Below are positions 26,342 to 35,385 of a DNA stretch of 64,000 nt, piece after piece. Source of the DNA: Blastocatellia bacterium (lineage in GTDB: Bacteria > Acidobacteriota > Blastocatellia > HR10 > J050); assembly GCA_025054955.1 (NCBI GenBank), contig JANWZE010000152.1, forward strand, positions 1 through 64,000. The letters are read 5' to 3'. The position numbers and the translations under genes are program-made. Every line of letters starts with the position of its first letter. The first letter of the stretch is position 1. The notes under the pieces are model-generated. The model worked only from the letters and a program-made list of their open reading frames with translations. It was not told where the DNA came from and did not search any database.

Positions 26342-26422
26342 CCGGAAGGTCATTCATGAATGGCTCCGCCAGGTTGGCCGATCTGAATTTTCCTTCCGGT
26401 CTCGCGCGGGAGTGGTTATAAT
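26342..26422. promoter_or_regulatory. Nested palindromes and -10 box upstream of pspA
   Basis: CCGGAAGG (26342-26349) and CCTTCCGG (26392-26399) are inverted copies. Between them is a perfect 12-bp palindrome CATTCATGAATG (26351-26362). A consensus TATAAT lies at 26417-26422, without a good -35 at 17 bases, 29 bases before the pspA ATG. The arrangement fits an activator- or repressor-controlled promoter, but no known site was recognised. Confidence 0.4.
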
Positions 26423-26450
26423 CGAACGAAACAGTTAGGAGGCAAACGCC

Positions 26451-27206
26451 ATGTGGGAACGATTAAAACGGCTGCTCCGGTCAATCTTTGGCGGCCTGAT
26501 TGAGAGGGCCGAAGACCCGGAACTGATTTTGCAACAGGTCATCCGCGACATGCGCGACAAGATACCGCAGATGAATGAAAACGTCGCCCAGGTGATGGCA
26601 ACGCAGAAATTGCTGGAAAAAGAGGTTGCCACGTTGGAGCGCGAGATCAAAGAACTGGATGGCAAAATTCGCGCAGCGATCAAACAGGGTCGCGATGATA
26701 TTGCGACGATGTTCATCAGCGCCATGCAAGAGAAGCAAAACTCGATGGAACGCGCCACACAAGAACTGGCGTCGGCCCGCGCTGCATCTGAGCAAGCCAA
26801 AAAATTCCGTGATAGCTACTTGCTACAACTGAAAAAGAAACAGGCCGAAGCCATGCAGCTCATCTCCGAACATAAGCGCGCCCGCTTGCAAGAACAACTG
26901 GCGCAAACGATGGCCAGCTTCCAGATCGGCGATGATGCGGCGACGTTTGACGAGATGCGCGAAAAGGTCGCCCGGCGCGTTGCCAGCGCTGAAGCTAAAA
27001 TAGATTTGGCCACCAGTAGCGTTGAATCGGAAATCGCCGAAATTGAGCGTGAAGCATTCTCCATGCAGGTGAACGATACGCTGGCCGCCTACAAACGCCA
27101 GATGGGGCTGGCTGTCGAAGGACCAGCGTCGTCACCCTCGGTCAGTGTCGAATCGTCACAAGAAAAAACGCTGGGACCGTCCGAACAAGCGCGTGCGACA
27201 GAATGA
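26451..27206 (+). CDS. pspA: PspA/IM30 (ESCRT-III family) membrane-remodelling protein
   Basis: 251-aa peripheral membrane protein of the PspA/Vipp1 family, which forms rods or rings on damaged inner membrane. It opens with the amphipathic helix MWERLKRLLRSIFGGLIERAEDPELILQQ, then has the long coiled coil typical of the family (roughly 25-215: MRDKIPQMNENVAQVMATQ, LEREIKELDGKIRAA, ASEQAKKFRDSYLLQLKKK). The last ~35 residues are a polar Ser/Glu tail. AGGAGG sits eight bases before the ATG. Two genes follow on the same strand (membrane coiled-coil protein, AAA+ ATPase) and form an apparent operon. No pspF or pspBC is present. Confidence 0.9.
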   Translation: MWERLKRLLRSIFGGLIERAEDPELILQQVIRDMRDKIPQMNENVAQVMATQKLLEKEVATLEREIKELDGKIRAAIKQGRDDIATMFISAMQEKQNSMERATQELASARAASEQAKKFRDSYLLQLKKKQAEAMQLISEHKRARLQEQLAQTMASFQIGDDAATFDEMREKVARRVASAEAKIDLATSSVESEIAEIEREAFSMQVNDTLAAYKRQMGLAVEGPASSPSVSVESSQEKTLGPSEQARATE

Positions 27207-27297
27207 CCGCTGGCCAACGATGCGAGACCGATCCGCTATGACCTTCTACTGATTGACGGATGACTGACTGCGGTTCACTGCCTACTCAAGAGCAACC

Positions 27298-28143
27298 ATG
27301 CCGGACAAGATCAACTACTACTGGGAAGCGTTCAAAGAACCATTAAATCTGTGGCCATTGGCCGGCCTGCTTGTTGCCTCCGCCATTGCCGCAGGACAAG
27401 GTCCAATGGGTGAATTAACCGGCTTGCTGATGCTAGGCGGCGGATTGCTGGCCGAAGCCATCTATATGATCACTGTGCCGACGAGCGGTTTCTACCGGCG
27501 ATTGATCGAACGCCGTCAAGCCAGAAAACTGAGCGATCAACGCCGAAAAGCGCGCGAAGAGGTGATTAAAAAATTTGATCCACGCGAGCGTGAAGCCGTC
27601 GCCTATTTGCAATGGCTGAAAAATCAAATCTACGCCAATTATCAGCGATTCTCCGGCTCCAAACAGATTCCGGCTGACATCCTGCAACTGGAGACCATGT
27701 GGGAACGGTTCGTTGACTTCCTCGACTTATACCGTCGGTGCAAATTGCACCTGCGCTCGTTTAACCGGCAAGCAATCGAAAATCAGATTGCGCAGGCCGA
27801 GCGGAATCTAGCGTCAGCCGACGATAAGACGCGCCGGGTGATTGAAAATAACCTGCAAATTCTCAAAGGCCGACTGGCCGAGTACGAAAGCATTCAACGG
27901 GCGGTGAAGCTGCTGGAAGCTCAACTGCAGTCCATCGAAAACTTTTTCGGTCTGGTCAATGATAAAGTCGTCACGATGTCTTCGATTGACAGCATTGCCT
28001 CGCTCGACTTCGATTCGGTCATTTCCAGCATTGAAATCACTCGCTCGTTGTTGGAAGAAACGGCGCCGATGATGAGCGCGTTGGAGTCATTGCAACGCGA
28101 GGAAACGCCGCGTCTACCACCAGAATTGCGCATCAGACAATAG
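27298..28143 (+). CDS. Membrane-anchored coiled-coil protein, unknown function
   Basis: 281-aa protein without a family I recognise. The N-terminus has two hydrophobic segments (LWPLAGLLVASAIAAGQG and LTGLLMLGGGLLAEAIYMITV, about residues 18-60). The rest is a charged, helical cytoplasmic part. A coiled coil is likely in IENQIAQAERNLASADDKTRRVIENNLQILKGRLAEYESIQRAVKLLEAQLQSIENFF (split across ~160-220). It lies between pspA (91 bp upstream) and an AAA+ ATPase (3 bp downstream). I infer that it anchors the ATPase or PspA to the membrane. Confidence 0.75.
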   Translation: MPDKINYYWEAFKEPLNLWPLAGLLVASAIAAGQGPMGELTGLLMLGGGLLAEAIYMITVPTSGFYRRLIERRQARKLSDQRRKAREEVIKKFDPREREAVAYLQWLKNQIYANYQRFSGSKQIPADILQLETMWERFVDFLDLYRRCKLHLRSFNRQAIENQIAQAERNLASADDKTRRVIENNLQILKGRLAEYESIQRAVKLLEAQLQSIENFFGLVNDKVVTMSSIDSIASLDFDSVISSIEITRSLLEETAPMMSALESLQREETPRLPPELRIRQ

Positions 28144-28146
28144 GCT

Positions 28147-29862
28147 ATGAGTGAAGCAAAACCTTATCGTTCGACCTCAGATGTCTCATCCTTGCCGGCG
28201 TGGGCTCAACAGATGGTTAAGAAGTACTACGCCGGTGAGGCAAGTCATTTCCTGCTCCATCACAATGTGCACGATTTAGTTCGCACGCGGGACGGCCAAT
28301 ATGTCGGGCTTGTGTCATTCTTGCGGCGCGAGCTACTGGGCAACAAAAACGTCGTCATGTACGATCGTAGCCAGGGCATCACGTTTGGCTCGCCGGAGGT
28401 TGAGCGCGCGTTCATCGCTCAACTGCGCGTGATGGACCCGCTTATGTCGAAAGAGGTGCTGGCCAAGCTGCCGAAAGATCCGGGGCGGGCGCTGCCGTTG
28501 ATTGAGCACTACATTTTCTATGGCGATCAAGCAGCCGTGATCATTGACTTTCTGGAGACCATCGTGCCGACCGGTGAAGTCAGTTACATGGGCCACGAAG
28601 ACCGCAATAACCTGGTCGCGCTGCAACGCTGGATCACCAGCTCACGACTGCTCAGCACAGATAATATCGTCATCCTCATTGCCGAATCGCTGGCTGATGT
28701 CAATCAGCGCATCCGCGAGAATTCGCGGCTGGCCACGATCCAAATTCCTTATCCCGATGAGGCCGAGCGATTGGATTACATTCGCTCGTTCCTGGCCAAC
28801 AACCCCGACCTGAAAATGGAAATGACCCCTGAGCAACTGGCTCACCTGACCTCCGGGTTGAATCGCGTTCACATCAACTCCATGATGCGCAGCTCGCAAC
28901 TGGACGAAGCCGGCTTGACGTTTGAATCAGTCCGATTGAAGAAGAAAGAAATCATCGAAGCAGAATGCTTCGGACTGATTGAATGGATCACGCCAAAATA
29001 TGGCCTGGAGCACGTTGGTGGATTGACTTATGCGAAGGATTTTCTGCGCCACATCGCCGAGACAATCAGACAGGGACGGACCGAGGAAGCGCCAATGGGT
29101 ATCTTGCTGAGCGGGCCGGTCGGCACAGGCAAGACATTCTTGGCCGAATGCTTCGCCCGCGACTGCGGCCTGAACGTCGTCGAGTTCAAAAATTTCCGCG
29201 AAAAGTGGGTTGGCTCAACCGAAGCCAATCTGGAGAAGATCCTGCACCTGCTGCACACACTGGCGCCAATTGTTGTGCTGATTGACGAAGCCGATGCCGC
29301 GCTGGGCAATCGCGTCAGCGAAGGCGATAGCGGCGTCAATGCCCGCGTCTTTTCTAAGATCGCCAGCGCCATGGGCGACACGACCAATCGTGGACGGATA
29401 CTCTGGATCCTCATGACCTGCCGCCCAGACCTGCTGCCCATTGACTTGAAGCGCCAAGGCCGCTGCGAAGAGCACATTTCGTTGTTCTATCCGCAAACTG
29501 AGCAGGAACGCCTGGAGATCACGCAGGCAATGGTCAAGAAGAACAAGATTCAAGTCGAAGATGGCATTGACTACGCCCCGATTCTGAAACACCCGCTGGA
29601 GATCTCCGGAGCAGACATTGAATCTATGCTGATCCGCGCCCGCCGTGAAGCGCGTCGCCAACAACGGCAACACGTCACGCAACACGATTTGGTAAAAGTC
29701 GCCAACGAATTCATTCCCGCGCGCGATGAACTGGAATTGGAATATCAAACGCTGGTTGCTGTGCTGGAAGCGACTTCGCGTGAGATGATCCCGCAGAAGT
29801 ACCGTGACATGCCTGCCTCGGAAATCAGCCGGCGCGTGGAAGAGTTGAAGATGCTGGTCTAG
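28147..29862 (+). CDS. Two-domain AAA+ ATPase (Cdc48/Vps4-like D2)
   Basis: 571-aa ATPase. The second domain is a full AAA module: Walker A GPVGTGKTFLAE near residue 325, pore-loop-like FREKWVGSTEANLEKI, Walker B VVLIDEADAALG, sensor ILMTCRPDLLPIDLKRQGRCEEHI. The first ~250 residues look like a degenerate AAA domain. VIIDFLETIVP resembles Walker B, and NIVILIAESLADVNQRIRENSR resembles sensor 1 plus Arg finger, but no P-loop is present. The start lies three bases after the preceding stop. Context with PspA suggests it disassembles or remodels PspA polymers, as Vps4 does for ESCRT-III; this is inference. Confidence 0.85.
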   Translation: MSEAKPYRSTSDVSSLPAWAQQMVKKYYAGEASHFLLHHNVHDLVRTRDGQYVGLVSFLRRELLGNKNVVMYDRSQGITFGSPEVERAFIAQLRVMDPLMSKEVLAKLPKDPGRALPLIEHYIFYGDQAAVIIDFLETIVPTGEVSYMGHEDRNNLVALQRWITSSRLLSTDNIVILIAESLADVNQRIRENSRLATIQIPYPDEAERLDYIRSFLANNPDLKMEMTPEQLAHLTSGLNRVHINSMMRSSQLDEAGLTFESVRLKKKEIIEAECFGLIEWITPKYGLEHVGGLTYAKDFLRHIAETIRQGRTEEAPMGILLSGPVGTGKTFLAECFARDCGLNVVEFKNFREKWVGSTEANLEKILHLLHTLAPIVVLIDEADAALGNRVSEGDSGVNARVFSKIASAMGDTTNRGRILWILMTCRPDLLPIDLKRQGRCEEHISLFYPQTEQERLEITQAMVKKNKIQVEDGIDYAPILKHPLEISGADIESMLIRARREARRQQRQHVTQHDLVKVANEFIPARDELELEYQTLVAVLEATSREMIPQKYRDMPASEISRRVEELKMLV

Positions 29863-30065
29863 TGTGGCGCCGAGATTAACCGGACGGGACGAGAGCTGAT
29901 GAATGCTTCGTCATGGCCTGAATTGATCGGTTGCCGGATCAGGGCTGGTGGTGCTGTCACAATGCCGCATCTTGCAATTCGATGGTCACTGTGGCCGCCG
30001 GCACCGGCTAGCGCCTATCAATCCGAAACAGCATTACGCAGTCAGCGATTGGTATAAGGTTGATC

Positions 30066-30095
30066 TGGACAGAGCTGTGAATGCCATGATATGCT
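30066..30095 (+). promoter_or_regulatory. Predicted promoter of the tRNA-Arg pair
   Basis: TGGACA (30066-30071) and TATGCT (30090-30095) with an 18-base spacer, ending 12 bases before the mature tRNA 5' end, so transcription would begin just upstream of the tRNA. The rest of the gap from 29863 shows no gene. Confidence 0.45.
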
Positions 30096-30107
30096 AGCCG
30101 CCGTTGT

Positions 30108-30181
30108 GCGCCTGTAGCTCAATTGGACAGAGCAGCGGACTTCGGATCCGCAGGTTGGAGGTTCGAGTCCTCTCGGGCGCG
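30108..30181 (+). tRNA. tRNA-Arg (anticodon UCG)
   Basis: Full cloverleaf: acceptor GCGCCTG pairs with CGGGCGC, D-stem GCTC/GAGC, anticodon stem GCGGA/TCCGC around loop CTTCGGA (anticodon TCG at 30142-30144) and T-arm GGAGG-TTCGAGT-CCTCT. It reads CGA. CCA is not encoded. It is 26 bp upstream of a second tRNA-Arg and likely cotranscribed. Confidence 0.95.
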
Positions 30182-30207
30182 CGACGAAAAAAGGAACCAA
30201 CATAAAC

Positions 30208-30281
<74 letters not shown>

Positions 30282-30289
30282 CTTTTTTC

Positions 30290-30420
30290 TTCTCGTGAGT
30301 TCGTGTAACCGGCCGGGTGCAGCCTTCGACAAAATCAGTTTTGAGTACGTTTGCTGACTCTTCTGGTGAATTCGTGTAACCGGCCGGGTGCAGCCTTCAA
30401 CAAAATCAGTTTTCAGTACG
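30290..30420 (+). repeat. Two ~60-bp repeats resembling the tRNA 3' end
   Basis: Copies at 30290-30349 and 30361-30420 (71 bp apart) share TTCGTGTAACCGGCCGGGTG and most flanking bases. Their first half resembles the T-arm and acceptor of the tRNA just upstream (TCGTGAGTTCG and GCCGGGTGC are shared). They could be remnants of att sites left by integrations at the tRNA gene. Confidence 0.65.
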
Positions 30421-30785
30421 CTCGCCTTCGTGGCGTGCACGGAGCACATGAGCGACTCCTCTGAAAATCCTCATCATCCATTCCTGCGAAGGGAAATGTC
30501 GCGCTCGTGTGCAAAAACCGAATGAGATTGTCAAGCCGGATCGTGCGAGGTTGTTCACCCACCAATGAAGAGCATCTGCCGGTGTGGACTCATCAGCCGG
30601 GTACCTTTTGCCAAGACTTGACGGCGATTTTGGATTAGGCTTCCCCTGAGGCGCTTTCGTTCTCCCAACAGGAGGCTTCCAAAAAAATTCAGCTTGACAG
30701 CGCAAGGCGCATGGGTGCAAGATAAACGCCGCAGGTTTGAGAAACGTCGGGTGGCGTAGTGGGGAGCACCCGAAAGGAGGGAAAA
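30421..30785. other. Gene-free stretch before the WD40/beta-helix gene
   Basis: About 365 bp with no supportable gene. A 171-codon minus-strand frame (30406-30921) runs into the next gene's signal-peptide region and has a low-complexity, Pro/Arg-rich translation. The last bases carry the ribosome site of the following gene. Confidence 0.5.
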
Positions 30786-33700
30786 ATGATCTCCCCGACG
30801 ACGCATAGGATCTTCTTGGTTGTGGTTCTCTGCCTGTTGGCCGATTGGCTTCTCTTGGCCGGTCTCTCGACGCGGGCGGAGACGTTTCTGGTGTGCGCGC
30901 AGGGCTGTCCTTACAGCTCAATACAGGAAGCTATCGGTCGGGCAAGTCCCGGCGACACGATCCTCGTTCAGGCCGGGACCTATACAGAGAATCTGGTCAT
31001 TACAAAGCAAGGCCTCATCCTTCGCGGGGAAGACCCGGAGAAGGTCATTGTGCAAGCGCGATTTTCGGATGAGCCAGTTGTCCTCGTGCGTGAATCGAAT
31101 GTGCGCGTGAGCAGTCTCACCGTGACGGGGGGCGCGCGGGGGGTTCAGATCGAACCCAGGGGGAATAATCCCACGCTCTCAAACCTCATTGTGCGCGGGA
31201 ATCAGGGCGAAGGGCTCTTCATCGAGGCAACTCAAGCTGGAGAAGCGCGCGGCTGCTTGATCCGGGGGAACACGATTGGTGTCTTCGTGGGGTTGCGAGG
31301 GGCTTTTCGGTTCACCGCGAACCGGATTCGCGACAATCGGGACGGCGTAGAGGCTCTGGACGCCGATCGCGTGGAAGTGCGGGAGAATGTGATCACGGGT
31401 AATCTGGGCTGTGGGGTGAAAGCTGATGATCGCTCTCAGCTTCTTGGCTCCAACAACGCCATCTTTGCCAACGGTCAGAATCTCTGCGGCCGTGCGCAGA
31501 ATCGCCCAGACCTCTTGGATCAGACTCCACCCCCTCCTCCGCAGAACCTCGTGGTCACTCCAGCCGAGTGGACCAATCAAGGGCGATTTGAAATTACGTG
31601 GGAGGATTCGGTGGACCTGGCGGGCATCGTCGCTTACTTCTTCAAGCTGGGCGCTGCGCCTGCGAGCGCTACCGATGGAATACGTCGGGAGATCGCCCAG
31701 AAGCCGCTTGTCCTCGAGAATCCATCGGAAGGAGAGCGACCCGTCTTCGTTTGGCTTGAAGATGGGATGGGAAATCGGAGTCATCTGAATGCCGCTCGCG
31801 GCACGCTTCGGTTTGATCGCACGCCGCCGTCGGGCACGCTGCTGATCAATCGGGGAGCGCGGCAGACGACGGAGCTGCGGGTCGCCCTCACGCTTCAGGT
31901 TCAGGATGCAGCGAGCGGATTGGCCGAGATGCGATTCTCTAACGATGGGCAGACCTGGTCGCCCTGGGAGCCCTTCGCCGCAGAGAAGGCCATTTGGGAC
32001 CTTTCGCAATTCGGTGGAAATGCCGATTCCGGTCGCAAGACCGTGTCCGCTCAAGTGCGAGATCGGGCGGGCAATGTGGCCTCGCTCTCGGCACAAATTG
32101 AGTACATTCGACTCCAACCTCCCTCGGTTCGATTCACGTTCACACCCCAAACCCCACGTCCTGCTCAGCGGGTGACCTTCGACGCTTCAGGTTCCTCCAG
32201 TCCGAATGGCGCCCTCACCCGCTACGTCTGGAACTTCGGCGACGGGACGGAACGGCAGGCGAATCAACCGACCATCCAGCACACGTATGCTTCCGAGGGA
32301 CGCTACACCATTCGCCTGACGGTAACAGACGCCTTGGGCATGACGGCTTCCGCCGAGCGAACATTGGTGGTGGAAGCTCGCTCGGATACGCTGCGTGTGC
32401 CTCAGGACTTCTCCAGTGTGGAGGATGCCGTCAGAGCTGCTCAGCCGGGAGATGTCATCGTCATCAGCGCCGGGTTCTACAGCGTGAATTTGGTGCTCGA
32501 TAAGCCTCTGACGCTCCGAGGCGTCGGGCCTCAGACGCTGCTTCGGGGGCAGGATTTGAGCCGACCCGTGCTTGTTGTTCAAGGCGAAGGCTTTCAAATG
32601 CGCGTGGAGAATATGAGGCTCACAACACAATCCGCGGCGACAGCAGCCACGGTCTCTGCCCAAAGCGGGTCACTCACAATAGCGTCGGCAGTGCTTGAGA
32701 ACCTCAGTGCTGCGCCAGCGCTGGAGATGGCTGGATCAGCTCGTGTTTCCCTGGAGGGTACGGAAATGGCGCCGATCCGTTTATCCAGCGCTCGTGGGAC
32801 GACTCTTCGCGCTCGCGATCAAGCCCAGCTTACCACTGCCCATGTCCAGTTCGCCGGGGAGGCGGGATTGGCTTTCACTGGATCGGCCACAGCCGTTGTG
32901 GAGGATTCGGCGATTGCTGCTGCTAGCGGTAGCGGTTTCGCCTTCGATGGCTCAGGGAATCTAGCCCTCACTGGTGTGAGCATCGAGGCTGGGGGCGATG
33001 GGCTGTCATTTTCTTCCTCCGGTTCGCTCACTATAGAAGGTGTCGAGATTGTGGCGGGCAAAACGGCCGTGCGGCTTGCGGGATCGGCCGAGCTGGCGCT
33101 CGATCTCACAGATTCGGCGTTGGCGGGAGCCGAGGTTGGGCTCTCTCTGAGGGGAACGGTTCGCGTGACCGCCATGGACGGCACGATCCAGGGAGGTCTG
33201 ATCGGCCTCGATGTCGGAGAGAATGCGTGGCTTGTGATGGAGGGCACGGAGGTCACCGGCGATGGGCTCAATGTGAAAGTCAGCGGGCGGGCGGGCGCAC
33301 GACTTCAGCGGATGAAGCTTTACGGTGGATTGGCTGGCGCGCTGGCCAGGGATTCGGCGACGCTTATTCTTGAGGGTAACACGATCACCGACCACGCCCT
33401 GTGGGGCGTTTTCCTGCCTCAACTTCCTTGCTTGGTGACGAGCACGCTCAGCGGGCATACCGATTGGGTCAACTCCGTCGCCTTCAGTCCGGGTACGAAG
33501 CTTCTGGCCTCGGGGTCCGGGGATCAAACGATCCGGGTGTGGGATGTGGGGACGGGCAATCTCGTGCGCACGCTCAGTGGGCATACCGCTTGGGTCAGCT
33601 CCATCGCCTTCAGTCCGGATGGGAAGGTTTTGGCGTCAGGGTCAGGGTCAGGGTTCTTGGATGGGACGGTTCGGCTGTGGGACGCAGCGACGGGAGCTCT

Positions 33701-34262
33701 GGTGCGCACGCTCAGCGGGCATACGGGTGGGGTTAGCTCCGTCGCCTTCAGTCCGGATGGGAAGCTTCTGGCATCAGGGTCATGGTACGGGGATCAGACG
33801 GTTAGGGTGTGGGACGTAGCGACGGGAGCTCTGGTGCGCACGCTCAGCGGGCATACAGGTGGGGTTAGCTCCGTCGCCTTCAGTCCGGATGGGAAGCTTT
33901 TGGCATTGGGGTCCGATGATCAAACGGTCCGGTTGTGGGATGTAGGGACGGGCAATCTCGTGCGCACGCTTAGCGGGCATACCAATTTGGTCCGCTCCGT
34001 TGCCTTCAGTCGGGATGGAAAGCTTCTGGCATCGGGCTCTGCGGATCGGACGGTCAAGTTGTGGAATGTCGGTATGGGAGTTGAGTTGGTTGATGTGGCG
34101 TTAGAGCTTTCATCCGGTCCGGCTGCGGAATTCACGGGTGTGCTGACAGGGAGCGAGAACGAGATGGAGCGGAACGGACAGCGATTGCCCCAACAGGCAC
34201 TACAAGATGCTCAGGCAGATGTCTGTCCCGCCTACCTGCGCTTCCTGATTAAGCCAAAATGA
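30786..34262 (+). CDS. Secreted beta-helix/PKD protein with inserted WD40 array
   Basis: 1158-aa surface protein; the start at 30786 has GGAGG five bases upstream and a signal peptide (IFLVVVLCLLADWLLLAGL). Domains in order: a right-handed beta-helix (~40-215, NosD/pectate-lyase-like, with SSIQEAIGRASPGDTILVQAGTY split over its start), Ig-like linker domains (~225-440), a PKD domain (~445-535, FDASGSSSPNGALTRYVWNFGDG), and a second beta-helix (~540-875). Then come five WD40 repeats (~886-1098, TLSGHTxxVxSVAFSPDGKLLASGS). The short tail (FTGVLTGSENEMERNGQ, CPAYLRFLIKPK) reads like the resumed end of the beta-helix. It follows the tRNA-Arg repeats. Function is probably adhesion or glycan binding. 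Confidence 0.85.
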   Translation: MISPTTHRIFLVVVLCLLADWLLLAGLSTRAETFLVCAQGCPYSSIQEAIGRASPGDTILVQAGTYTENLVITKQGLILRGEDPEKVIVQARFSDEPVVLVRESNVRVSSLTVTGGARGVQIEPRGNNPTLSNLIVRGNQGEGLFIEATQAGEARGCLIRGNTIGVFVGLRGAFRFTANRIRDNRDGVEALDADRVEVRENVITGNLGCGVKADDRSQLLGSNNAIFANGQNLCGRAQNRPDLLDQTPPPPPQNLVVTPAEWTNQGRFEITWEDSVDLAGIVAYFFKLGAAPASATDGIRREIAQKPLVLENPSEGERPVFVWLEDGMGNRSHLNAARGTLRFDRTPPSGTLLINRGARQTTELRVALTLQVQDAASGLAEMRFSNDGQTWSPWEPFAAEKAIWDLSQFGGNADSGRKTVSAQVRDRAGNVASLSAQIEYIRLQPPSVRFTFTPQTPRPAQRVTFDASGSSSPNGALTRYVWNFGDGTERQANQPTIQHTYASEGRYTIRLTVTDALGMTASAERTLVVEARSDTLRVPQDFSSVEDAVRAAQPGDVIVISAGFYSVNLVLDKPLTLRGVGPQTLLRGQDLSRPVLVVQGEGFQMRVENMRLTTQSAATAATVSAQSGSLTIASAVLENLSAAPALEMAGSARVSLEGTEMAPIRLSSARGTTLRARDQAQLTTAHVQFAGEAGLAFTGSATAVVEDSAIAAASGSGFAFDGSGNLALTGVSIEAGGDGLSFSSSGSLTIEGVEIVAGKTAVRLAGSAELALDLTDSALAGAEVGLSLRGTVRVTAMDGTIQGGLIGLDVGENAWLVMEGTEVTGDGLNVKVSGRAGARLQRMKLYGGLAGALARDSATLILEGNTITDHALWGVFLPQLPCLVTSTLSGHTDWVNSVAFSPGTKLLASGSGDQTIRVWDVGTGNLVRTLSGHTAWVSSIAFSPDGKVLASGSGSGFLDGTVRLWDAATGALVRTLSGHTGGVSSVAFSPDGKLLASGSWYGDQTVRVWDVATGALVRTLSGHTGGVSSVAFSPDGKLLALGSDDQTVRLWDVGTGNLVRTLSGHTNLVRSVAFSRDGKLLASGSADRTVKLWNVGMGVELVDVALELSSGPAAEFTGVLTGSENEMERNGQRLPQQALQDAQADVCPAYLRFLIKPK
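33444..34091 (+). repeat. Five tandem WD40-coding repeats
   Basis: Near-identical DNA units begin at 33444, 33570, 33708, 33840 and 33966 (126-138 bp each), each starting with ACGCT(C/T)AG(C/T)GGGCATAC. The close DNA similarity points to recent tandem expansion. Length differences come from short insertions in the SGS loop. Confidence 0.9.
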
Positions 34263-34459
34263 TACCAATTGACCTTCAAAAGACCATCCTCTCGTGGGCT
34301 TCAATGGCGAAGGTCGCGTTTCTTAAGCGTCAGCAGTGGATGTTGTGTTCCCCCTGTTGCACGGTGCCTACGGAGAGGACGGCTGGGATTTCGCAGCAGT
34401 GAGTAAGAGGTGTAGAGTGTTGATGCTATGAATAAGATTCGACTCACTCACCCCTGCAC

Positions 34460-35382
34460 TTGAAGCAATACTTGATCGGCTTGATCTACTGCGACACACG
34501 AACGACCTGTTTATCCCTGTCGGCGCTGCGCCCGTGGGTATCCCACGACACATTGAGTCGTTTGCTGCAAGCCGGGTTGTCCCGGTCAGGACAACTGTGG
34601 ACAGGCATGGCTTGTCGGTCGGTGCAGGCAGGCGGCGACTTGATGCTCGATGATACCCGTTGACAACGGTGGGCGAAGAAGGCGGAGACCGTCGGTTTGG
34701 TTTGGTGTGGAGGATTGAATCAAGTCGTCACAGGGATGCAAGCGGTGTTATTGATCTGGACCGATGGCCACTGGAAAGTGCCGATCGGGTTGCGACGGTG
34801 GCGCACAGGCGACCCATCGAAGATCAGCTTCGCGCTTGAGTTGATCCAGACGGCGGCGCAAGCGGGTCTGACGCCAACCCATGTCGTCTTCGGCAGTTGG
34901 TATGCGGCGGCGGTGCTGTTGAATCGGCTCGATGACCTGATTTGGCGCTCTGTGGCTCAGCTCAAGAGCCATCGCACAGTGGATGGCCACTCGATTCGTC
35001 ATCGCTGGTCGCATCGGTTTGGTCACACCGACGGTCACCTGAGGCACGTGCCTCACCTAGTGAGAGTCATCAAAGATGGGCGCCGCTTCTGGGTCACCAA
35101 TGAGCTGAGGCTGACCCCGGCGCAGATCAAACAGCACTATCAAGTCAGACAGTCGAAGAAACCTTTCGTCTGCGCAAACAGGAATTGGATTGGGGAGTTG
35201 CCGGGCAGGCAAGGCCCAGGCCCAGATCGTTCATCTGCACATGGAATTGGTGGCTCTGTGGTTTGACACAACAGATGGCCTTTGCTCAAGGGCTCACGAT
35301 CTATGGCTTCAAGCGCCGGTTATTCCGTCACCCCATCCCAGACCATCTCCCTTGGTTGTAACCGTTTCTTGACATTGCGTAA
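34460..35382 (+). pseudogene. Decayed DDE transposase (IS4-superfamily-like)
   Basis: Remnant of an insertion-sequence transposase. The frame from 34460 (YLIGLIYCDTRTTCLSL, GLSRSGQLW, LMLDDT) meets an in-frame TGA at 34661-34663 and continues in the same frame from 34697 (QAVLLIWTDGHWKVPIGLRRW, HVVFGSWYAAAVLLNRL). The expected Asp of an FDSWY-type motif reads Gly. The C-terminal part is shifted to other frames (CRAGKAQAQIVHLHMELVAL, then LFRHPIPDHLPWL), with a probable end at LDIA and TAA at 35382. At least three disabling changes are present. Terminal inverted repeats were not identified. The IS family is assigned only by general resemblance. Confidence 0.75.
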
Positions 35383-35385
35383 TTT

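Noticed and set aside
30406-30921. 171-codon minus-strand open frame overlapping the beta-helix gene start
   Set aside because: Pro/Arg-rich translation without domain, no ribosome site, and it overlaps the signal peptide of a well-supported gene.
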